This document shows, in pieces, positions 40,059-47,991 of a DNA stretch of 59,264 bases (the stretch's first letter is position 1; each line of letters opens with the position of its first letter). The DNA lies in the IMG/VR virus record IMGVR_UViG_3300036832_000931, positions 1 through 59,264 of that record; one strand, written 5' to 3'. The stretch comes from a virus. The notes beneath the pieces are model-generated. The model was not told where the DNA came from. It ran no database searches and saw only the letters and a program-made list of their open reading frames with translations. A program made the translations under genes and the position numbers.

Positions 40059-40561
40059 TAGCTTAGTTCCTCTTTCAATTGCCTCACCGCTGATACGCGG
40101 GAGTCTTCCTCGAAGCGGACGTGATGATGAAGGCTCCAGAAACCGGTCGTTTCCAGTGCCTGCTGATGACCGTCACCGGGGCGCAGGATCGGCCCGAAGA
40201 CCTCAGCCAATATGTAACGCGCCTGTTCGAAGTGCTCCGGTGACCATGAGCAGGTAGCCAACCACCCTTCTTCCGGCACCTCAAGCTTATATTTGCCTTG
40301 CTTCGCAGGACCGTCATCGACGGGAGTGTGACCGAGCAGTTCGAGCACAGCGGCTGAGCCGTGCCACACCGGTCTTTTCTTGTTCCACGTCTCAAGCATG
40401 AAGATGAGATGCCACGGTCCCATCTTCCAACGATATTCATCGACTATCGCCATGTTGCGATCGTACGCGGGGAAGCGCTGTGCAATCGCACGCTGCTTGG
40501 CGCACTTCTTCTTGAAGGACTCGATGTCCCACTTAGCTATAAAGTCGAGGCCAGTAACCAT
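40058..40561 (-). CDS. Hypothetical phage protein (167 aa)
   Basis: Start at ATG 40561 (a TTG 9 nt upstream is possible). Trp/His-rich (WKMGPWHLIFMLETW, FWSLHHHVRFEEDSR). No family recognised. Near its C-terminus a degenerate repeat is read in frame as DSRVSAVR. Confidence 0.55.
   Translation of the reverse strand: MVTGLDFIAKWDIESFKKKCAKQRAIAQRFPAYDRNMAIVDEYRWKMGPWHLIFMLETWNKKRPVWHGSAAVLELLGHTPVDDGPAKQGKYKLEVPEEGWLATCSWSPEHFEQARYILAEVFGPILRPGDGHQQALETTGFWSLHHHVRFEEDSRVSAVRQLKEELS
40081..40105 (-). repeat. Degenerate hairpin repeat in coding sequence
   Basis: Inner stem CCGC/GCGG intact; outer arms GACTC and GAGGC only partly pair. Confidence 0.75.
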
Positions 40562-40579
40562 AATGCTCAAATCGGAAGT

Positions 40580-40605
40580 GTTTCACCGCTCTAAACGCGG
40601 GAACC
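40580..40605 (-). repeat. Hairpin repeat encoding a C-terminus
   Basis: CCGC/GCGG copy read as GFPRLER and TGA at the end of the gene at 40583-40792. Confidence 0.9.
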
Positions 40606-40792
40606 CCAGAAACGGCGGACCAAATACACCGAGGAACTGTAACAAAATGACCACCAGAACCAGCGCCATAATCACGCGAATGACTACTCTAACTGGTGGT
40701 GGCAGTGGTATCTGTCCCAACAACCAGTCGAGGAGATAGAACACCAACCCGAGAATTACGAGATAAAAGATTAACGATATGAGGCTTATCAT
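40583..40792 (-). CDS. Two-helix membrane protein (69 aa)
   Basis: Two hydrophobic helices (LISLIFYLVILGLVFYLL and VVIRVIMALVLVVILLQF) around a short Pro-rich turn, resembling the small Thivi_2564-type family. The end FPRLER plus stop is repeat-derived. ATG overlaps the next stop by 4 nt. A holin-like role is possible but unsupported. Confidence 0.6.
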   Translation of the reverse strand: MISLISLIFYLVILGLVFYLLDWLLGQIPLPPPVRVVIRVIMALVLVVILLQFLGVFGPPFLGFPRLER

Positions 40793-41415
40793 CGCGGTTG
40801 CTCGTCGACTACTTGCGCCAACCCCATCGCTTCAGAGAGCGACGATGCGCCTGCTGCTGCATGACCATTAGTCACTGGTGGAGCGAACATTTCCGGCTGC
40901 GTCGGCGCTGCCAATGCCGGAGCCGGTGCGAGTGAACGATCCATACGATCCTCAGCTTCGATCTGGTTGGCCAAGGGCTGATGCAGACGACAGTACCAGC
41001 TACCGGTGCGGTTGAACTGGCTGGGCTTGGTCTTGTAGATGCCCTGTCGCCCGCAATGGACACAGGGATTGGTCACAACTGCTGATGCTGCTGGAGTCTG
41101 ATGCGTTTCACCGCCGATACGCGGGAACCCGGCTGTATTTAGACCAGCTGCCACCAGCAGCGTTCTGACCTCGTCCAGTTTACGGGCGCAGACCATAAGC
41201 GCCGCAGCCTTCATCGCTTCGCTGAAACCCTGCTCATAGATCTGTTTCGCCGAGCGCTGGATTTCCATATCCAGCGACATTTGCCGGCGTCGGCGACGGC
41301 GCTTCGGCTTATCCACGCGGTCTAAACGTTTCACTGCTGTATACGCAGGAACCTCACCGGGGTCTAAACGGGTCGTGGTACGTGCGCGCCTGCTGCTGAA
41401 ATTGTTTTCTTCCAT
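40789..41415 (-). CDS. Hypothetical protein with two repeat insertions (208 aa)
   Basis: Start at ATG 41415, inside the end of the upstream gene (62-nt overlap); no strong ribosome site. Basic N-terminus (KRRRRRRQ), a middle helical region, then CVHCGRQG...WYCRLH, a likely zinc site. Repeats at 41328-41353 (read as VPAYTAVK) and 41105-41129 (FPRIGGET) lie between these parts, as linkers. Confidence 0.5.
   Translation of the reverse strand: MEENNFSSRRARTTTRLDPGEVPAYTAVKRLDRVDKPKRRRRRRQMSLDMEIQRSAKQIYEQGFSEAMKAAALMVCARKLDEVRTLLVAAGLNTAGFPRIGGETHQTPAASAVVTNPCVHCGRQGIYKTKPSQFNRTGSWYCRLHQPLANQIEAEDRMDRSLAPAPALAAPTQPEMFAPPVTNGHAAAGASSLSEAMGLAQVVDEQPR
41105..41129 (-). repeat. Hairpin repeat in coding sequence
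   Basis: CCGC/GCGG copy, read as FPRIGGET. Confidence 0.9.
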
Positions 41416-41879
41416 GATCCGCCAGTTCACTTCGTAAGATGTAGTCGTCCTCTTCGCACATGCCGCCGTGTTCCCAAGTGGAGAGCGGGTCGCGCGTCCA
41501 CATTGGGTTGCGGCAGTTGTGGCACCTCGTTGCAATCCACGGAGCAGTCAGTGGCGTACCGGGTCGTTCACTGGCTATTCGCCACCGCCGCCGATCAATC
41601 GGAGCTGGGTGCATCGGGGGGCCGTCGATAATCGAGACGAGCGGCGTTTCACTGCTCTTATACGCAGGAACCTCTGCAGTCGTGCCACTGCTTCCATCGC
41701 TAAGTTTCACTGCTGTTTGCGCAGGAACCTCTTGTCCCATCGTCCTGATGCCATGCCCTCGTGCCCACTTCTGCCATGTACGCCTGCCACAGCCGCATGC
41801 ACACAAATTCGGTGGTTCTGATGGTGGCGGCGCTGAGCGTTTCAGTTTCACTGCTTCATCCGCGTCATCCGCAGGAACC
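41328..41879 (-). repeat. Four hairpin repeats within two overlapping genes
   Basis: Copies at 41328-41353, 41646-41672, 41704-41729 (all CTGC/GCAG) and 41845-41879. The last has a 35-nt length because its loop carries a near-duplicated GGATGA block, while both arms are intact. Confidence 0.9.
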
Positions 41880-42064
41880 GCTTCTTCCGGGGGCTTAACT
41901 TTGCTCCATAGTGCGCTCAGCTTTTCGATGTTCGCCTGCTGCTGTGCCGCACGTTCGGCCTCCTGCTTTTCCAGATACGGCGCACGATGACCGGAACGAA
42001 AGCCGCCAGCGTCTTGCACCATTTCGCCGCAGCCGCAGGCACATTCGAACTTCGCGTAAGCCAC
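41354..42064 (-). CDS. Zinc-type protein with three repeat-encoded linkers (236 aa)
   Basis: Begins CACGCGEMV, has a second CACGCGRRTW near residue 87 and a third CHNCRNPMW near 185, each likely a zinc knuckle. Between the knuckles lie three in-frame hairpin repeats: VPADDADEAVK, VPAQTAVK and VPAYKSSET. ATG 42064 directly follows the portal stop. Function unknown; the bead-and-linker layout is unusual. Confidence 0.6.
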   Translation of the reverse strand: MAYAKFECACGCGEMVQDAGGFRSGHRAPYLEKQEAERAAQQQANIEKLSALWSKVKPPEEAVPADDADEAVKLKRSAPPPSEPPNLCACGCGRRTWQKWARGHGIRTMGQEVPAQTAVKLSDGSSGTTAEVPAYKSSETPLVSIIDGPPMHPAPIDRRRWRIASERPGTPLTAPWIATRCHNCRNPMWTRDPLSTWEHGGMCEEDDYILRSELADHGRKQFQQQARTYHDPFRPR

Positions 42065-44296
42065 TTAGACCTCGCCTCCTTGATCTTGCGCGCCCGGAGG
42101 CGGTTGCGGTGCGGGACCACCAAAGCCACCAAACGCACCCATACCCTTGGCTAAAGCATTAGTGATGTTCAGTTTATGTTGATGACCTTTGTGCATCAGG
42201 TCAGCGACATCTTTGCCGCGCTGATGAGCATTCTTGAGCCGCTCCTGTTCCATCTGATGCTGCTCATACTGACCCTTCTGCCCTTGTGATACCGCTTCGA
42301 GGGCGAACTTTGGTCCGGTCAGATTCGAGCGCATATCAATCTCACGAGCCTGCGACATCGCTTTCTTCGCTTGCGCGCTACGCAGCTGCACGTTGGCCTG
42401 CACCAGTTCCGGTGGATCCTGTTTGCCCCGTCCCTTCTGCGGCTGCCCCTTCTGCTGTTGCTGCATCTGCGCCGCCTGCTTCTGAATATCGGTGACCAGT
42501 TGGCTCGGGAAGGGGCTGTATTTCAGCAGCTGGAGGATCATCTGACCCATGCCGAACTTCATCAGGGCCTGCAGGATGCCGCTCTCCATCAGATCACGCC
42601 ACACTGCGGCTTTAAGGTTCGGGTTATGTTTCACGCTGTCGTCGAGCACCAGACTGTAGTGCCAGCGATCAGGGAGCGATTCCTTGAGTAACGGTGCTGA
42701 CTGACTGTTAAAGTCGCCACCGACTTGGATAATCTGACCCTGCGACCAATATTCGCGGATGAACTCGAGCGTCATCGTGGCTTTCTCTTTGTGATGACGC
42801 CGGAGATTGTCAAAGAACCAGCCGAGGACCACGAGACCAGCCTGCGTACGACCCTGGGCGGTCTGGGAGGGAGTCTGACCGGTAGCCTGACCGATCAGTT
42901 CCGCGTTGACGCCGCTCACCAATGTCATCGCTTTCTGAGCCTCGCTATAAAACATCGGGAGCTCAGGCGGCAGTTGGGTCGGAGTACGCGGCACTATGTC
43001 GTTCTTGATGTCGCTCTCGTCAGTGACCGGAATCCAGGCATCGGGTTGAGACCATGCATCCTGTGCGCGGCGGGGATCGTCAAATGCGCGAGGCTTGAAG
43101 AGTACGCCGCCCTTGGCATTGCTGATGTGGAAGGCGAGCGCACTGCTGATGGCTTTGTTCTGGGTCTTTTGCGGGTCGATCATGTTGCGGACGAGGCCGT
43201 ACCAGCGCTTCTTTTCCTCGTCCCACTGTCCGGTCATGCACAACAGCGAAAACCCACCGGGGAGATCGACCGGTTCCTCCAGTTCGATGCCGCGGCAGTA
43301 CATGCCCTGCCGAAAGACCGGCTGCATCTGCTTGACGGCGGGAGGTGGAGGCGTACCAAGCATCTTGGCGCGTTTCTTCAGACGGCCCCACTGCACCTCG
43401 TCGAACTGATTTTCCTCACCCGTCGTTTCATCGATGAGGCGGAACACAGGTTGCATGTCACGCCATTGGTACTGAACGACAGTCACGTCCTTTTTGGGAC
43501 CACCGCCCCCCACTTGCGGGTTAGCCTGCTGATTCGCTCGACTGTAGTAAGGCGTAACCAGCTCATATTTATCGGTGGCCCCAAAAGGCGTATCAGGGGT
43601 GGAGAGATCAACTGAAGCCAGTTTCTCTTCACCCCAAATCTGTTTGAACTTTTTACGGGAGATAGGTTTCTTGCGGGCGCACCACTCACGCCCCTCGAGA
43701 TTCTCCTTTTTCTGATTGTTGGGATCCCATCTCATTTCGTCCCACGGCAACCGCTCGTAGATGACCCGTCCGTTAATGTCGTCGGAATAATCCATGCGGA
43801 TTTCCGACCAGCCCATGCCGGTAACTACCGCATCACGCGCTACGCGGCTCAGTTCCTCACTGGCATTGCAGAGATCATCCGCAGTTGAGACAGCCTCGCT
43901 AGCGAGATCACCAGCAGCATCGAGTTGCGGTGGAGAATCCATCGCGCGGCTGACGAAGCGGACATCAGAGCGGTTGAGCCGCTCCAATCCGCTGACCGCA
44001 TCCACCGCCGGTTTGATCATATTGAAGACGATGGCGGGACGCTTGGTCCGTTCCATCGCCATGCGGTCAATGTCGTCCCACTGGTGGCCGGCGTAGAAAC
44101 GATTGTCTTCTTTGGCGGAACCAATGAAGGCTTGATAGGTGGATTCGGAACTGGCGAGATCGCGCAACACCTTCTGCGCGCGTTCCTCAGCGTCATCACT
44201 GTCATTGAGCCGGGTGATCTGTTCGCCAGGAGCCTGCGACCCCTGATCGGCACCGAGAAAGACGCGGGCATAAATGTCAGTTGACTCAGCCATCAC
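42065..44296 (-). CDS. Portal protein, P22 type (743 aa)
   Basis: N-terminal half matches P22-type portals: ASESTYQAFIGSAKEDNRFY-like start with NRFYAGHQWDD, KRPAIVFNMIKPAVDAVSG, then VVTGMGWSEIRMDY and a Gln-rich C-terminal helical barrel region (QKQAAQMQQQQKGQPQ). Length agrees with the family (about 700-750). Twelve copies form the DNA entry ring at one vertex; it works with terminase and the connector. Overlaps the next gene by 4 nt. Confidence 0.85.
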   Translation of the reverse strand: MMAESTDIYARVFLGADQGSQAPGEQITRLNDSDDAEERAQKVLRDLASSESTYQAFIGSAKEDNRFYAGHQWDDIDRMAMERTKRPAIVFNMIKPAVDAVSGLERLNRSDVRFVSRAMDSPPQLDAAGDLASEAVSTADDLCNASEELSRVARDAVVTGMGWSEIRMDYSDDINGRVIYERLPWDEMRWDPNNQKKENLEGREWCARKKPISRKKFKQIWGEEKLASVDLSTPDTPFGATDKYELVTPYYSRANQQANPQVGGGGPKKDVTVVQYQWRDMQPVFRLIDETTGEENQFDEVQWGRLKKRAKMLGTPPPPAVKQMQPVFRQGMYCRGIELEEPVDLPGGFSLLCMTGQWDEEKKRWYGLVRNMIDPQKTQNKAISSALAFHISNAKGGVLFKPRAFDDPRRAQDAWSQPDAWIPVTDESDIKNDIVPRTPTQLPPELPMFYSEAQKAMTLVSGVNAELIGQATGQTPSQTAQGRTQAGLVVLGWFFDNLRRHHKEKATMTLEFIREYWSQGQIIQVGGDFNSQSAPLLKESLPDRWHYSLVLDDSVKHNPNLKAAVWRDLMESGILQALMKFGMGQMILQLLKYSPFPSQLVTDIQKQAAQMQQQQKGQPQKGRGKQDPPELVQANVQLRSAQAKKAMSQAREIDMRSNLTGPKFALEAVSQGQKGQYEQHQMEQERLKNAHQRGKDVADLMHKGHQHKLNITNALAKGMGAFGGFGGPAPQPPPGAQDQGGEV

Positions 44297-47200
44297 GCCA
44301 CCGCGGTTTCGCCCATGCTTTGCAGTTGTTTCATGCGTTTAGTGAGATTCGCCTGAGTGGTTTTGTTCTTCACTTGCGGCAGTTCTTGTCTGAGGCGCGT
44401 CTGCAATACCTGCATCAGCATCGGCCTTTCTTCAGGTGAGGCCAGTTCCGTTGCCATCATCGCATCGGTCAGCGGCATCCCCGCCAGTACATCGGTGGCT
44501 TTAGGGTCGTTGTGGAATTGAAGGGTCTTCCTGACTTCATCGACCGAGTGACGGCCGCTGGCCAGATCACGCGACACATCGACGGGAGAAGTTGGCTTGC
44601 TGACATTCATCGCGAGCTTCTGCGCCGAGTCGGCAGAGGAGCGGCTGGGAGCGACGTTCTCGGAGCGCATACGATCGGCAGCGCTGACGCCGGGGCCGGG
44701 ACTTGGACTCGGCGTCGGAAATAGGGGGGTCGGCGTTCCCCAAATCTCAGGGTGCCGGTTACCTTTCACCGCCTCTTCGCGGGAACCTGATGTCGCTGAC
44801 GCAGCGTTCACCGAGTATTTCTCAACGGCTCTGCTCAAGCTCGCTCCGCGCTCGTACTCGTCGAGGATTTCCTGATCGACTTGCGTCTTTGCCAAACCCT
44901 CGGCAATGATGCTGCGGCCAATCGCCCTAGTCAGTGCGTTCGGACGGGAGAGATAAGGCGTGGGATTGCGTAGAATGTGTTCAACATCCTGCGCGAGAAT
45001 CGGATCCTTCGCCATCGCTTCACGAAGACCCCTATACATCATTTCACCTGGAACCAGCCCCGTGAACGCACCAAAACCGGTGAGCGCGAAACCGGAAAAC
45101 CGGCTCATCATTGGCATCGCGATATCCACCAGTGCCCAGATCCCCGCTCGATTCTTCCAACGTGTAAAGAACTGCCGCTCTTTATAGCCCCTCTGGAAGT
45201 TCTGGACGGCGGCACCTGATTCGAGAGCTTCCTGCCGCGTCATGGGTTCCGGGCTACCACCACCACCGCCACTAGGGTCCAGCCGCCGTTGAAGATTATC
45301 GCGAGTATCCGGTAACCCTTGTACACCCCCGGGAGGGGCTAACCTCGGCTCTTCTCTCGCCGCCGCAGCTTGTTCACGCGCAGTGGTCTGCTGCGGGTAT
45401 GCTGCCTCCGCTTGCTGTCTGGCTAAATCAGGGTTCTGGATTTCCGGTGGTTGCTGTTTGAGTTGGTTTTCAACGGTATCAGGGATAGGTGGCTGCTGCT
45501 GCAGCGCATGGGTTTGTTCCGCACCCGCGATAAACTCAGATGCCTTTCTGGCAGCCAGTTCCGCATTGCTTCCAACACGCTCTCTGATCAGTACATCAGG
45601 GGGTGCCTCTTCTGCCGAGCGAATCCGGAATTTAAGTTGCCTCTCCAGAGCCGGACCTAATAGATGCGCGTCTCTGCGGGCTAGCTTGACGGTGATGTCG
45701 GCCAATCGGCGATTCCGGTCACCAACGTCTTGCATGACATCGTTCAGAAAGCTCTGCTTCAGTCTGGGATTCGCCTCGATCGCGGCGGCCGCAGCCTTGA
45801 TATTCTTATCGTTACGAATCCAAGAGTCTTTGTTGCGGAGGTCGCTAGTCTCGGGGAATAACTCGTCGAGTATTTTCTGGTCGACATTATTGATCCATTG
45901 CGGACCATTTTCCTTCACATTAGCAGCGATCTGATCGCGCAGTTCCATGCGCGTACCGAAACCATCGTCAGCAGCGAGCTTGGAATGCTGGATCAGTTCG
46001 AGCGCTGCCTGCGGGTGTTGAGTCAGCAGTACGTTTGAGGCATCGACCGGCCGTTCAAACTGGTTCAGCCGTCGCTCGAGCGCAGGGGTGAAGTTGTTGC
46101 GGTGGTTGAAGTACTCCTCGTTGAGCTCCTGCAACCTTTGAAGATTGGCTTCTCCTGCTCGCTCGGGGGGAAGACTATCAACGTGAGCCTTGATGTTATC
46201 GTCAATGCCGTCGTTAATTGCCTCAATCGCTACCTGATTGGTGGGATCTCTCTCCCTGAGGATGAGTCCTTTAGCCTCGCGCTGTACCTTGAGCAGATCA
46301 CGGATACTAGCTGGCGGATGTGCTGCGTGAGCCTGCTCGATCTCCCATCGCGCGGGACTTAAAGCATAACGCCGCTCCAGAATCTTTGCGTGGGCCTGCT
46401 CCGGTGTCTTGGGTTCAAACCTATGCCCCACCATCGAATCGTACTGAGCCTGTTCAGCGGGGTCATATGCCCTAGTGCGGTCAACGGCAGCTTCCTTTTC
46501 GGCTTGTGCAAGGAAATTTCTGACTTCCTGCGGGGATTTACCCTGAGCAGCTAGGACGTCTGCATCAGTCGGCGCAACTAGACTTCTTACCCTGTCGAAA
46601 AAGCCTCTGACCTTAGGATTTACCGGTCGATTCTTCCACTCAGGAGCGATGACGTTACCCTGCTCGTCCCGCTGCTCATTCTGCTCCTCATCCATCTTCC
46701 TGATGAGTGGATCATAATTGGTCGGTCGTTCGTCTTTGATCGTGTCAGGGATGGCTTGATCGCGCTCGCTACGCCAGTTCTCGCGATAAGCCGTTACCGG
46801 CGCTTTCGTGGCACGTCGGAAAATTCGGTCGCGCAGGCTCCGGAGAGGCCCAGACGGCATGGTGTTATCAAAGACCGGTTTGCCCTTCCTGTCCTGATTA
46901 GCCTCATCAACCTCCTGCTGAATAGCGTCTTTGGCTGCCTCCTTGCGATATTTTGTGGCGTGCTTATCCCTGGCCGCCTGCTCATCGGTTTTGATCTGTT
47001 CTTCTTCTGCAGCCGCTGCCTGCCTTTGGGCATGTTCAGCTTCTGCCTTACCGAACGTTACCTTTGCCGCATCTTCTCTCTGCTTATCAAGCGCCGTTTG
47101 CCGTTCGTCCGTTGCTTTCTCGACGAACTTAGTACGTGCCGCCTCGGCTTTGTCCTGTGCTCTTTGTCCGGCTCCTACCGCTTTGTCCTGTTGTGATTCA

Positions 47201-47991
47201 GTTTCTCGTCGCGCCGCCTCATCGGCACTTTGAGTCGCTTTGGTGAAGCGGTCACGGGCTTTCGCTGAAGCTGCCTCCATCTCAGGCCTCAAGGTGCCTT
47301 CGCCACCAAACATACTTTCAGCTTTCGGGACGCCATAGGCTTCGATTCCCATTGGCACACCCAAACCCGCCACCAAGCCTGCCCCTTCAGCAACCATTGG
47401 ATGATTCGGGAATAGCGCGTGAGCCCCTTCCTGAGCTAGTTGCGAACCCTTTACAGAGGCGACCACTGAGCCCGCACCAAGAGCTTTCTGCGCGATCTTG
47501 GGTCCGGCCTTTTCGACTGCCTGCAGTGTGCCTTCATGTCGTAAACCAAGGTTTTCCAACCATCGGCGGGCAGTGGGACCAGTCATAGCTTCCAACACTG
47601 ACTTGGCAGCTGGTTTTACCACTGCCTCTCCTGCTTCTCCTAACTCCCCTACCTCTCCACCGGGAATCAGTAACGAGGCTAAGGCCGTGTAATAGGGATG
47701 CCGATCCATCCAGTCGGTGACTTTCTTGCCCTGCCGATTCACATAATCGTAGGCTGTGCCCACGGGCGAATTGCGGACAGCATTGAACTGAAACGGGTCC
47801 ACGTTCATTAAGTACGCGAGCGGTGCCGGTATAAACTGGTCCTGCGTCTGATGCTTAAACTCGGCTTCTTCCGGAGCAGTGAACCCTGATCGCGGCGGTT
47901 TTGCTGCTGGTTTCACCGCTGTTTCGCGGGAACCTGAATCACTCGCCGGCGGAGCATAAGGGACGGCGTCATCGGGTACTGGAATTGGCAT
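44293..47991 (-). CDS. Large internal virion (DNA-ejection) protein (1232 aa)
   Basis: Mostly helical and coiled coil (residues about 240-370 very rich in Glu/Lys/Ala/Gln), with two hydrophobic stretches near 960-1000 (GIWALVDIAMPMMSRFSGFA, LTGFGAFTGLVPGEMMYRGL) that could cross a membrane. Size and place beside a transglycosylase-bearing gene fit T7 gp15/gp16-like or P22-like ejection proteins. Two hairpin repeats are read in frame (47910: GSRETAVK; 44762: GSREEAVKG). The long frames on the other strand are shadows. Confidence 0.65.
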   Translation of the reverse strand: MPIPVPDDAVPYAPPASDSGSRETAVKPAAKPPRSGFTAPEEAEFKHQTQDQFIPAPLAYLMNVDPFQFNAVRNSPVGTAYDYVNRQGKKVTDWMDRHPYYTALASLLIPGGEVGELGEAGEAVVKPAAKSVLEAMTGPTARRWLENLGLRHEGTLQAVEKAGPKIAQKALGAGSVVASVKGSQLAQEGAHALFPNHPMVAEGAGLVAGLGVPMGIEAYGVPKAESMFGGEGTLRPEMEAASAKARDRFTKATQSADEAARRETESQQDKAVGAGQRAQDKAEAARTKFVEKATDERQTALDKQREDAAKVTFGKAEAEHAQRQAAAAEEEQIKTDEQAARDKHATKYRKEAAKDAIQQEVDEANQDRKGKPVFDNTMPSGPLRSLRDRIFRRATKAPVTAYRENWRSERDQAIPDTIKDERPTNYDPLIRKMDEEQNEQRDEQGNVIAPEWKNRPVNPKVRGFFDRVRSLVAPTDADVLAAQGKSPQEVRNFLAQAEKEAAVDRTRAYDPAEQAQYDSMVGHRFEPKTPEQAHAKILERRYALSPARWEIEQAHAAHPPASIRDLLKVQREAKGLILRERDPTNQVAIEAINDGIDDNIKAHVDSLPPERAGEANLQRLQELNEEYFNHRNNFTPALERRLNQFERPVDASNVLLTQHPQAALELIQHSKLAADDGFGTRMELRDQIAANVKENGPQWINNVDQKILDELFPETSDLRNKDSWIRNDKNIKAAAAAIEANPRLKQSFLNDVMQDVGDRNRRLADITVKLARRDAHLLGPALERQLKFRIRSAEEAPPDVLIRERVGSNAELAARKASEFIAGAEQTHALQQQPPIPDTVENQLKQQPPEIQNPDLARQQAEAAYPQQTTAREQAAAAREEPRLAPPGGVQGLPDTRDNLQRRLDPSGGGGGSPEPMTRQEALESGAAVQNFQRGYKERQFFTRWKNRAGIWALVDIAMPMMSRFSGFALTGFGAFTGLVPGEMMYRGLREAMAKDPILAQDVEHILRNPTPYLSRPNALTRAIGRSIIAEGLAKTQVDQEILDEYERGASLSRAVEKYSVNAASATSGSREEAVKGNRHPEIWGTPTPLFPTPSPSPGPGVSAADRMRSENVAPSRSSADSAQKLAMNVSKPTSPVDVSRDLASGRHSVDEVRKTLQFHNDPKATDVLAGMPLTDAMMATELASPEERPMLMQVLQTRLRQELPQVKNKTTQANLTKRMKQLQSMGETAVA
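44762..44786 (-). repeat. Hairpin repeat in ejection-protein gene
   Basis: CCGC/GCGG inner stem; 3' end GAAAG instead of GAAAC. Confidence 0.8.
47910..47934 (-). repeat. Hairpin repeat in ejection-protein gene
   Basis: CCGC/GCGG copy near the N-terminus, read as GSRETAVK. Confidence 0.9.
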
